The position numbers and the translations under genes are program-made. A DNA stretch of 36,932 bases from Desulfopila aestuarii DSM 18488 (GTDB taxonomy: Bacteria > Desulfobacterota > Desulfobulbia > Desulfobulbales > Desulfocapsaceae), in assembly GCA_945863875.1 (NCBI GenBank), contig CAMBBS010000041.1, positions 1-36,932 on the forward strand, in the 5' to 3' direction. Positions 1-7,001 of this stretch are shown here, one piece after another. Within the stretch, counting starts at the first letter, position 1, and every line of letters begins with the position of its first letter. Below the pieces are notes generated by a model, which had not been told where the DNA came from, did not search any database, and saw only the letters and a list, made by a program, of their open reading frames with translations.

Positions 1-2
1 TA

Positions 3-125
3 CAGCTTAGCAGCAAGAAACATGTGTTGGAAAAGAAAAAGGGGAAGAGTTATTCGCCAGAGGTGTTTGCAGCTTCGTTAACTTTTGAAGAGAATGAAAT
101 ATTGGCTGCAATGTTAGGCAACTAA
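3..125 (+). mobile_element. 3' end of a probable transposase gene (insertion sequence end)
   Basis: An open frame enters from the left edge and ends at a TAA at 123-125. It gives about 40 residues of a lysine-rich C-terminal tail ending in AAMLGN. Immediately beyond it, at about 126-150, the VanZ-like gene on the other strand loses its family sequence. The simplest reading is that this is the last part of a transposase gene and that the insertion sequence ends near 126-150, probably with a terminal repeat around the bases TTAGCTTGACGGCTATG. The tail is too short for me to name the family, and the other end of the element lies outside the window. The mobile-element call rests mainly on the interruption of the neighbouring gene. 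Confidence 0.4.
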
Positions 126-150
126 ATGCCTTAGCTTGACGGCTATGGGC

Positions 151-471
151 CAGCACCCCCATATTGTTGGCGAGCATGTCTTCCGCATTGAAACTCCTGC
201 CGTTGATATATTGCTGCAGATATTCCAGAGAGATGCCCAGGATCGGTATCAAGGCGGTACAGAAAAAGACCACTCTTCGACTGGGGAATTTGGCCAGGGG
301 AATGGCAATGAGCAGCACAAATGCGAGGAAATGGGCTATCTTGTCCATCTGCGCCGCCCCCCCCGGCGGGTGGCCGCCCATCGGCACCAGGGTCGCCACG
401 ACGACAACTATTCCGCAACCGCCCCAGCAACTCAGCCAGATATCCTTCGTCAGCAGATTCCGCAGATTCAT
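151..471 (-). pseudogene. VanZ-like membrane protein, 3' end lost to an insertion
   Basis: The frame begins at an ATG at 471 that overlaps the stop of the upstream polymerase-like gene (ATGA), so it was the last gene of that transcription unit. About 105 residues are VanZ-like: an N-terminal membrane segment, a DKIAHF motif followed by another membrane segment, then ExxQ, the R-S-F-N-A-E-D run and NNMGVLA, which precede the last membrane helix in this family. From about position 150 the family sequence stops and the frame runs into unrelated sequence down to position 7. The final helix, roughly 20 residues, is therefore missing or replaced. VanZ-like proteins are common at the ends of EPS clusters, but their role there is not firmly known. 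The truncated protein may still insert in the membrane; I treat it as a disrupted gene. Confidence 0.7.
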
Positions 472-1949
472 TTTTTTCCCCTTGGTGCGGTGAGAAACCT
501 TGTGGCCAGTGGCCGGGAGGTTGCGTTGATCCAGCGCATGTCTTCCGTGGCGGCTGCCCCGCCCCTTTCCAGAACCATCCCGGCAACGGCAGCGTCGCCG
601 GACACTCCCTTTGCCAGCAGACCGCATATTCCGCCGTTGAACAGCATGAAAATTGGATTGACCATGCCGTTCAGCAGGTTGTCGATCATGTACAGGGCCA
701 AAAGAACAGACATGGCCGAGACGGCCCCATACTCCGCCGTACGCCACTGGCCCGGGGCAGTGCGATAGAGCAGCAGATACACCGGCAGCGAGATGACCAG
801 CGTCAGCAGGACAAGGCCATAAATGCCCTTGGTCCCGAGGGTGATAATCCACAGGCCGTCGGTTACGCTAAGATCCCGGCCGTCCTGGTCAAAGACCCGC
901 GACCGGTTCCACCCGCCCCAGCCAAAAAACGTGCCGGCCAGGGCTTTTTTGACCAGCATGGTTTCATTGTCGAAACGGAACTGTAAGGACTGGGCCCGCT
1001 CGGCACTGAATTTGTCGGCGATCGCGGCGGACAGATTCTCGCCGGTCCACCATCCGGTCCCGCGGCTGACCATGTAGGCAGGGGGGACAGCGAGGAGCAG
1101 CCAAACGAGCAGGACGGATTTGCTCTTCGTCGAGATAAACAGGACGCCGAGGCCGGTAATGAAGAGAAACATGGCCCCAGAGGACCTCATCAGCAAAGTT
1201 GTGGCCAGGAGGCCGGCCAGCAGCAGCCGGAAAGGGATCTTTCGCACATATCCGCCCCAGGGAAGGCCGCCGATACACTCCGGCAGGATTTTCGCGCGGT
1301 TCATCCAGACGCCGAGTATCGACCCGGAAACCATCCACATCGCCACCATCAAACCGTGCTCCATATACACCATCGGTCTAAAGCCACCATCGCGCATCGA
1401 CTGCAGGATTGAATGCTGGTGGAAGCCGTAGGTCCATCGATGCAGCTGCGGACTCATCATCATCTCGACCAGACAGAAGGGGATGTAGAGCAGGCCACCG
1501 AGAAACACCACCGTCCCCAGGGTGTTGAGCCCGTGCAGATCACTGAAATAGATCCTTGCGACAAAGTACGGCAATCCCCAGGTGAAGGACTGGTACATCG
1601 ATTCTGAAATCCCGTCATAGGCGCCGAGCCCGTTAACGACCGACGAAAGAAAAGGACAGGTGCACCAGAGCAGCATGGGCACGTCCACGCCCATAAACCG
1701 GAAGCTGCGCAGCCTCTGCCGATCAGACCTCCAGGCAGCCAGCAGAATGGCGGTACACGTGACGGTGACTTTGGTGAAATCCGGCAAGCCCTTTAAAGGA
1801 ATCGACGCCACCGGCAGAAACATCCAGGCCAGGACAAAGGCAATAGCCGCCGCTTTGCCGGGTTGCACTTTGCCAAACAACCAGCTGATTAAAGGTACCG
1901 AGCCGAGAAGAGCGAGGGGTACCAGTGCATTGCCCTGCACACCGACCAT
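468..1949 (-). CDS. O-antigen polymerase/ligase-like membrane protein (Wzy-type)
   Basis: This is a 493-residue, very hydrophobic protein with about ten or more membrane segments and a large loop in the second half (around the WWTGENLSAAIADKFSAERA region). That layout matches bacterial EPS/O-antigen polymerases and ligases, which join undecaprenyl-linked repeat units on the periplasmic side. Sequence conservation in this superfamily is low, so the call rests on topology, length and position. The open frame extends to 2381, but the extra N-terminus is arginine-rich antisense of the upstream acyltransferase. The ATG at 1949 overlaps that gene's stop (TGATG), which fixes the start. It is followed by the VanZ-like gene with an ATGA overlap. 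Whether it polymerises or ligates cannot be told from the sequence; with Wzx, Wza and Wzc homologues nearby, a Wzy role is most likely. Confidence 0.75.
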   Translation of the reverse strand: MVGVQGNALVPLALLGSVPLISWLFGKVQPGKAAAIAFVLAWMFLPVASIPLKGLPDFTKVTVTCTAILLAAWRSDRQRLRSFRFMGVDVPMLLWCTCPFLSSVVNGLGAYDGISESMYQSFTWGLPYFVARIYFSDLHGLNTLGTVVFLGGLLYIPFCLVEMMMSPQLHRWTYGFHQHSILQSMRDGGFRPMVYMEHGLMVAMWMVSGSILGVWMNRAKILPECIGGLPWGGYVRKIPFRLLLAGLLATTLLMRSSGAMFLFITGLGVLFISTKSKSVLLVWLLLAVPPAYMVSRGTGWWTGENLSAAIADKFSAERAQSLQFRFDNETMLVKKALAGTFFGWGGWNRSRVFDQDGRDLSVTDGLWIITLGTKGIYGLVLLTLVISLPVYLLLYRTAPGQWRTAEYGAVSAMSVLLALYMIDNLLNGMVNPIFMLFNGGICGLLAKGVSGDAAVAGMVLERGGAAATEDMRWINATSRPLATRFLTAPRGKK

Positions 1950-2458
1950 CAGTCCCCTCCCTGGAGTATCCTGGCGGGGATGCCTACCGCCGTCGCGCCG
2001 CCTGGCACATCCTGAACAACGACCGCATTGGCGCCGATCCTGGCATGATCGCCGATATGGATGCCGCCGAGGATCTTGGCCCCGGCCCCGATATCGACGT
2101 GTCCGGCGATGGTCGGCAGCCCGGGGACAGTGCCCACGCCGATGGTCACCTGTTGCAAAATGAGGCAGTTGACCCCTACCCTCGCTCCGGGATGGATGAC
2201 GATACCGTTGGGATGGGTAAGGATCAGCCCACCACCCAGCTGGCAGTTGAGAGGAATATCCGCCCCGCAGACCGCACTCCAGAAGCGATGGTGCAGCACC
2301 AGCCAGGGCAGGAGAAGACGTGGGCCATGCCCTGCCTTTATCCGCTGGTAGCGGCGCATGACGGCGAGCAGGCTCTTCCACGGTTCATACCTGTTTTTGA
2401 TCCTTTGCTCTCTCTGCCAGTCCGGTTCCGTGGCTGAAATATCTGTTTGTCGTCTCAT
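1949..2458 (-). CDS. Serine acetyltransferase-like hexapeptide acyltransferase (EPS O-acetylation)
   Basis: A 169-residue protein whose C-terminal two thirds form a left-handed beta-helix of hexapeptide repeats (for example VTIGVG, VDIGAGAKILG, IHIGDHARIGANAVV), ending in the CysE/NodL-type VGIPARI motif. The N-terminal about 60 residues are helical. Family members transfer an acetyl group from acetyl-CoA; short CysE-like members in EPS clusters most often modify sugars rather than serine. The active-site His candidates are in LILTHPNGIVIHPG, residues about 80-90. It is the first gene of a short unit with the polymerase-like and VanZ-like genes. A weak -24/-12 motif lies about 60 bases upstream. 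The sugar substrate is unknown. A second, similar acyltransferase lies at 14,294-14,812. Confidence 0.8.
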   Translation of the reverse strand: MRRQTDISATEPDWQREQRIKNRYEPWKSLLAVMRRYQRIKAGHGPRLLLPWLVLHHRFWSAVCGADIPLNCQLGGGLILTHPNGIVIHPGARVGVNCLILQQVTIGVGTVPGLPTIAGHVDIGAGAKILGGIHIGDHARIGANAVVVQDVPGGATAVGIPARILQGGD

Positions 2459-2796
2459 GGCACAAAAAATTACTCAAAAAAAAATGATCCTTCCATCGAC
2501 CCCGGGTTTCACTTGCACATAATGTGCCTGAACGGGCTGCACATGTCAAGATACCGATATCATAATAAAATACAGCAAAAAACAGCGCCTCGGGGAGATG
2601 GCGGTATCGCAAAAGAAAAGGAATCCCCCGCCGGCCACCTGTTAATCTGAGAGGGGGGGCAGGCGGCTACACCGCCGCACTAGCCGGCAAGGCCGCAGAG
2701 TGCTCGCAGCCCGGCCTCTTCTGCCCCTGGCGCCGCAACATGGTTTCGGCGGTTCTTTTTTTCCCTTTTCCGCCGTCGGAGGACACGCCGGTTGCC
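2459..2796. other. Intergenic gap upstream of the acyltransferase-polymerase unit
   Basis: No credible gene is present. The half nearest the acyltransferase is AT-rich and holds a sigma-54-like element at 2514-2529. A possible sigma-70 -35 (TTGACA on the minus strand at 2544-2549) lacks a well-spaced -10. The half nearest the glycosidase-like gene is GC-rich and contains a short hairpin, GGCGG-CTACA-CCGCC at 2662-2676. It also holds a longer-looped repeat formed by CGGCGG and CCGCCG near 2750-2780, with an A-rich (minus strand) loop. These could help end transcription after the glycosidase-like gene, but no uridine tract follows them. Confidence 0.5.
2514..2529 (-). promoter_or_regulatory. 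Possible sigma-54 (-24/-12) promoter, weaker match
   Basis: The minus strand reads AGGCACATTATGTGCA. The GG and GC elements are separated by exactly 10 bases, as sigma-54 promoters require. It differs from TGGCACG-N4-TTGCW at three positions. The predicted transcription start is about 45 bases before the ATG at 2458. Its core is also a perfect 13-base palindrome (2515-2527), so a repressor site is an alternative reading. Confidence 0.4.
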
Positions 2797-4491
2797 CTAG
2801 CGGTCCAACGCCTCCTTCTTCGTGTTGACATCGAGCAGGACCTGATACTTGGGGGCCGTCGCCAACAGACCCGCTGCCCCCAACTGTGCCGGCGACTCCA
2901 GATGGCCCCAGGAACCGAAACGCGAGCGCCGTGCCCCGAGATAACTGTAGGCCATGAAGAGGTTACAGTTGATCTCCGGCTCCCCGTGCCGGGCGAAATT
3001 GCGCAGGTAGAGCCGGTACATCCGCGGGTGCACCTGGGCATCCCAAACCGCCTGGTTATAGGGCCAGTCCTGTTGCTGCCAGGGCTGCATATGCTGCCCG
3101 CCCTCGTAGACTAAATAAGCAATGCCGTAGCGGCGGGCATACAAGGCGGTCTCCGCCGTCCACTTGCCGCCCTCTTGCCCGTAGCGGAGGTCCGCGGCAT
3201 CGATAATCATCTCCGGGCTAACCTTCTCCGGTCCCATCCGCAGCCAGCGTTCATGATCTGCCCGGCCAAAGCCGAAATAGCCCGCCGCCGCCAGCGCATC
3301 GCAACCGCTGCCGTCCTCGGCAAACAGAGCGTTGAGGATTCTGCCGGTATTTTCCCTCCCGGCCTGCTGCACCGCGGCCACCCGCACCAGCCGGCTTTTC
3401 CCGCCGCCAAACTCTTCCTCGAAGATGCGAAAGGTCCTGGCCATGAGAAAGGCCGACTTCTCCGGCAGGTCGGCTGGCCGGACGTTGATTGCGGCCAGTC
3501 CCTGCCGCACCGTCGGCTCCACTGTCCGGGTCTCTTCCCGAAACCCTTCTGGCCAGTGCGGCGACACCCCGTTGTGGAGAAGCCAATGGGCCTGGTCGAA
3601 CATCGGGTTCCACGTTTCGTTGGAGTATTCAATATAACATTTCAGCCTCCGGTCGAGACGGTCGCGAATGAGCCTGGCCATCTGCCGCATGTAGTCGTCG
3701 CTGGCCATATGGGGCACGGTAAACCAGCCATCCGCGCCCAGTGCATTGGCGAGGTCGATCGCATATTCCAGGCTGATTCCCTGGGCCAGCCCCTGGCTGT
3801 AACAGTCCGGCCGGCTCCGGTCAGACCAGTGGCGCTGCACAGAGTTGTTGGTTGCCGTCCATTCCATGAAGCGCAGACAGTGAAATGAGCGCAGACCCTC
3901 AAGGTACGGCCCATAAAAGAGCGGCATCTCCTCCTCGCGGCCCTCAAAGCTTGCCGGCACAATGCGCATGTTGCGAAGCGGATTGGCCGGATCGGAACGG
4001 CTTATCTGCAGATAGCTATGTCCCCCCCTGCCATTACAATGTATGGAGGTCCGGCCGTTGCGTCTTTGGCTGTCGATATTATGCCATGTGTATTCCCCCT
4101 CGCCGTCGTGCAGCAGGACGTATTCGCCGGTGAGGGTATTGTTGATGAGAATCCGCACCCCCTGGGGGACCGCATCGACCAGAACCGGCAGGGCGAGCGG
4201 ATAGCCCTGTCCATCGCGGGGTATCCGCTCGAGCAACCCGGTGTCCCAGGAGGAATCCTTGCCGGAGAGATCAAAGGTTATCATTTTACCGGCGGTTTTC
4301 ATCAGGTCATTGAAGGGCACCGCCGTCGTCCAGTAGTTGGTGGCGTCAAGATTCATGCCGACAGGCAATTTGACCGCTCTTTCGTCGGTCTTGACAACGT
4401 CCTGCCGGCTGCCGGCAAGGCCGGCAAAGGCCCCCAGCCCGAGGACAAGAAAAACGGCGAAGGTACGAAGATATCCGGAGCGAGGCTTCAT
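2797..4491 (-). CDS. Secreted glycoside hydrolase-like protein of the EPS cluster
   Basis: A 564-residue protein with an N-terminal hydrophobic segment (residues about 9-28), consistent with a signal peptide or membrane anchor. The centre resembles clan GH-A TIM-barrel glycosidases: Y-I-E-Y-S-N-E-T-W-N places a candidate acid/base Glu at residue 292, and L-V-Y-E-G-G a candidate nucleophile Glu at 463. The region before it (L-A-N-A-L-G-A-D-G-W-F-T-V-P) resembles barrel strands in proteins often annotated as putative cellulose-binding or glycosidase-like. EPS clusters often encode a periplasmic hydrolase that trims or releases chains, so a role in processing this polysaccharide is likely but inferred. 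The ATG at 4491 overlaps the upstream GT4 stop by four bases (ATGA); the open frame's longer N-terminus lacks support. No CAZy family can be given from memory with confidence. Confidence 0.6.
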   Translation of the reverse strand: MKPRSGYLRTFAVFLVLGLGAFAGLAGSRQDVVKTDERAVKLPVGMNLDATNYWTTAVPFNDLMKTAGKMITFDLSGKDSSWDTGLLERIPRDGQGYPLALPVLVDAVPQGVRILINNTLTGEYVLLHDGEGEYTWHNIDSQRRNGRTSIHCNGRGGHSYLQISRSDPANPLRNMRIVPASFEGREEEMPLFYGPYLEGLRSFHCLRFMEWTATNNSVQRHWSDRSRPDCYSQGLAQGISLEYAIDLANALGADGWFTVPHMASDDYMRQMARLIRDRLDRRLKCYIEYSNETWNPMFDQAHWLLHNGVSPHWPEGFREETRTVEPTVRQGLAAINVRPADLPEKSAFLMARTFRIFEEEFGGGKSRLVRVAAVQQAGRENTGRILNALFAEDGSGCDALAAAGYFGFGRADHERWLRMGPEKVSPEMIIDAADLRYGQEGGKWTAETALYARRYGIAYLVYEGGQHMQPWQQQDWPYNQAVWDAQVHPRMYRLYLRNFARHGEPEINCNLFMAYSYLGARRSRFGSWGHLESPAQLGAAGLLATAPKYQVLLDVNTKKEALDR

Positions 4492-5711
4492 CGGCCGCCC
4501 CCCCCGGTCATCGGCCGGCAATATGCTGCGACAATGGTTTTCAACTGCATGCGCCAGCTGTTGGCAGGATCGTAGAACTGCTGCTGCAGGCCCTGGCAGG
4601 CAGCCTGCCGGCCCTGGTAGAAATCGATATCCTCGACCAGCCTTTCAACCGCCCGGCAATAATCCTGCCGGTCATCGGCTGCAACCTCAACCAGCGCCGG
4701 CCGGACATCGTCCACCGCCGGACAGACTGCCGAAGTGATCACCGGCCGGCGGCAAAGAACGGCCTCGGCCACTACTTTGTTAAAACCTTCCTCGAAGGCT
4801 TTGGTCGTCGGCACAATAAAGGCATGGGACTGTTCGATCAGGCGCATCATTTTTTCTCGGTGACAGTAGCCATGGATGAGGAATCTTTCCTCCAGCCCCA
4901 GCCGTTGTACCGCAAGGCGCAACCGTTCCTCACAGGTGCCATCACCCGCCAGATGCCAGATGACCCGGCCCCGCACTTCAGGCTTCAGGCGCCGGCAGAT
5001 TTCCAGCAGATCAAAAACGCCCTTGTTTTCCTCCAGCCGCCCGGCAAAAAGAATATGGAAATTCTTTTCCCCCCGCTGGGGGGGGGGTATCCCTGCAAAG
5101 GTGTCCCGACGATAGAAGGGGCGAAAACGATAAACCGGCCGCAGACTATCGCCGCCAAGCAGCTGCAGCTGGCGCCGGACATCCTCGGAGATGATGAGCA
5201 TGGCCAGGGCGCGCCGGGCAAAGAGCGGTCGGCTGAGGGCGTTGAGGATTTTCTGCCGCAGGCCGAGCTTGCCATATTTGGGCCAAAGCGTGCAGTGGAT
5301 GGTTGGCACCAGGGCCATGGTCGCGGGAGAAAACCAGGGCAAAGTAAAGAGATGGCCGGTGCTCTCCGCGGCAATAACCAGCGCCGCGCCCTCGCGCACC
5401 GCCGTGTGCATCAGGCCCCGAACATAGCGGAGCTGTTGCAGGTGATACCGCACCCCGGTCCGGGGTCGCCCCTTCGGGCGGTTTTCTATATGGAACTGGT
5501 CGCTGCGCACCAGGTCCACCCGGGGGTTCGAAGAGACAACCACACCTTTCGCGCCGAGTTCCCGGCACACGTCAAGAAACTGACCGCTGTAGGTGACCGC
5601 AACCTGATGCGCGTCGTCCTGACCAGCCTGCCAACCCTGAAAGGTTTTCACCACATCCCCCGGACCGGCGGCGTAAAAAAGACATGGGGGGCCGGTTTTT
5701 TTTCCAGACAT
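4488..5711 (-). CDS. Glycosyltransferase, GT4-like (GT-B fold)
   Basis: A 407-residue protein with a GT-B layout: a variable N-terminal acceptor domain, then the nucleotide-sugar domain starting at F-A-G-R-L-E-E-N-K-G-V (residues about 222-232). The E-x7-E signature appears as EEGFNKVVAEA at about 307-317, typical of retaining GT4 enzymes. It would add one sugar to the lipid-linked repeat unit at the cytoplasmic face of the inner membrane; donor and acceptor are unknown. The open frame runs upstream to 5900, but the ATG at 5711 is preceded by GGAGG about nine bases away, so I start there. It is separated by 35 bases from the preceding GT4 gene and overlaps the following glycosidase-like gene by four bases. 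Confidence 0.85.
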   Translation of the reverse strand: MSGKKTGPPCLFYAAGPGDVVKTFQGWQAGQDDAHQVAVTYSGQFLDVCRELGAKGVVVSSNPRVDLVRSDQFHIENRPKGRPRTGVRYHLQQLRYVRGLMHTAVREGAALVIAAESTGHLFTLPWFSPATMALVPTIHCTLWPKYGKLGLRQKILNALSRPLFARRALAMLIISEDVRRQLQLLGGDSLRPVYRFRPFYRRDTFAGIPPPQRGEKNFHILFAGRLEENKGVFDLLEICRRLKPEVRGRVIWHLAGDGTCEERLRLAVQRLGLEERFLIHGYCHREKMMRLIEQSHAFIVPTTKAFEEGFNKVVAEAVLCRRPVITSAVCPAVDDVRPALVEVAADDRQDYCRAVERLVEDIDFYQGRQAACQGLQQQFYDPANSWRMQLKTIVAAYCRPMTGGGGR

Positions 5712-5746
5712 CGTTTCTTTTCCTCCAGGGTGCAAGACGGACCACC

Positions 5747-6880
5747 TCACCACAGCCCGGGAAACTTTCGCTGCAACAACTCGGCTCTTCCCGCGGCAAC
5801 CTTTTCCCAGGTGAAGTTCCAGGCCTGAAGGTGGGCCGCACGGGCCAGTTCCGCACTGCGCGGCCGATTGTCGACCACCGCCCGCAAGGCGGTGGCCCAT
5901 TCGTCGACATCGTGCCCGAGCACCAGGCCATTTCTGCGGTGTTCGACTATTGCTCCGGCCCCCATAACCGAGACGAGGGGCAGCAGGCCATGGGCCATCG
6001 CCTCATAGGTCACCAGCGGCCCGCCCTCTTCCAGGCTGGGGAAGACAAAGCAGTCCGCTTTGTTGTAATAGCTGCCGAGATCCTCGGTAAAAGACACATG
6101 GGTAATATCCGGCCGATCGAAATAATGGCCGAAATTGTTCCTGATAGTGGCATCCATGGTCCCGCAAAAGACCAGTTTGCCCTTGATGGCGGCCCTGTCC
6201 CAGGCCGCAAGCAGAAGAGGTACTCCCTTGCGAACACAGAGGGTGCCGACGAAGAGAAAGACAGGCTGAACATTGTTGCGTGGCGCAGGATCGAGAGCGG
6301 AAAAACGGTCAGGAGACCAGCCATAGCTGGAGGCTAATAATTTTTCTTCGTCCACGCCATTGTCCAGCATCGACGAATACACCTGGGGATGAGGACAAAA
6401 AACCGCATCCGCCATGTCGAGCTTTTCTTTTTCCTCGCCGATGCGCGCCTCGGTTATGGTGTGGTCCGGCCGAAGGCGGAGGTCGTGGTAGGCGGTGTCA
6501 AGGATTGTTTTGGCGGTTGCCTGGTGGCAGTTGATCCGTTCAAGGACAATCCTTTTACCCTGCCGCTTGAATTTGCTGAACACGTCGAGGGAGAGCCCGG
6601 CCCAGAGATACACAAAAGGATTGGACTCTTCCTTCTTCAGGGCCAGTTTTTCCACAAGCCTTTGCGGCGCCCTGGCCTTACCGAAGCGGTAGACAAGTTT
6701 TTTCCTGAGTGTCCCCATAGCCGGCCTTACCCACCAGCCGTCGAGACCTTTGTCACAACTCGGTCCGTAAAGGGGGCTCACCAGCCCTGCCGTATTCCAG
6801 TGACTGCACAGCGCATACGGCACGCTCGCATTGCCGGTTCCATTGATATGGTACCCAAAGACCACGGGAAGATGATTCAT
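5747..6880 (-). CDS. Glycosyltransferase, GT4-like (GT-B fold)
   Basis: A 377-residue GT-B protein. The C-terminal domain begins with F-L-F-V-G-T-L-C-V-R-K-G-V (residues about 208-220). It carries EEGGPLVTYEAMAHG (284-298), the E-x7-E donor-binding signature of GT4. The N-terminal half is not similar to the neighbouring GT4, so the two probably use different acceptors. The ATG at 6880 follows a GAGGAGG ribosome binding site; earlier in-frame codons have none. The 121-base gap before it is the largest inside this part of the cluster and holds a weak -24/-12 motif, so an internal promoter is possible. The predicted role is assembly of the EPS repeat unit. Confidence 0.85.
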   Translation of the reverse strand: MNHLPVVFGYHINGTGNASVPYALCSHWNTAGLVSPLYGPSCDKGLDGWWVRPAMGTLRKKLVYRFGKARAPQRLVEKLALKKEESNPFVYLWAGLSLDVFSKFKRQGKRIVLERINCHQATAKTILDTAYHDLRLRPDHTITEARIGEEKEKLDMADAVFCPHPQVYSSMLDNGVDEEKLLASSYGWSPDRFSALDPAPRNNVQPVFLFVGTLCVRKGVPLLLAAWDRAAIKGKLVFCGTMDATIRNNFGHYFDRPDITHVSFTEDLGSYYNKADCFVFPSLEEGGPLVTYEAMAHGLLPLVSVMGAGAIVEHRRNGLVLGHDVDEWATALRAVVDNRPRSAELARAAHLQAWNFTWEKVAAGRAELLQRKFPGLW

Positions 6881-6936
6881 CGATTTCCTCCTCTCCATAA
6901 AAAAGCCCACCCCTCTGGCCATCTGCCCGGCCACTC

Positions 6937-6952
6937 TGCACCAATCCGGCCA
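6937..6952 (-). promoter_or_regulatory. Possible internal sigma-54 (-24/-12) promoter, weak match
   Basis: The minus strand reads TGGCCGGATTGGTGCA, with GG and GC ten bases apart and three mismatches to TGGCACG-N4-TTGCW. It lies in the only long gap between the flippase and the first GT4 gene, with a predicted start about 45 bases before the ATG at 6880. Such motifs can occur by chance in GC-rich DNA. I give it weight mainly because better matches lie in the equivalent gaps at 12,049 and 20,547. Confidence 0.25.
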
Positions 6953-7001
6953 TCAATCCAGGGTGACAAAACGACACCTGCCGAACTCTTGGTCAAGAAC
7001 C

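Noticed and set aside
136-986. Overlapping plus-strand frames opposite the polymerase-like and VanZ-like genes
   Set aside because: No membrane or enzymatic pattern; they are antisense to the coupled minus-strand genes.
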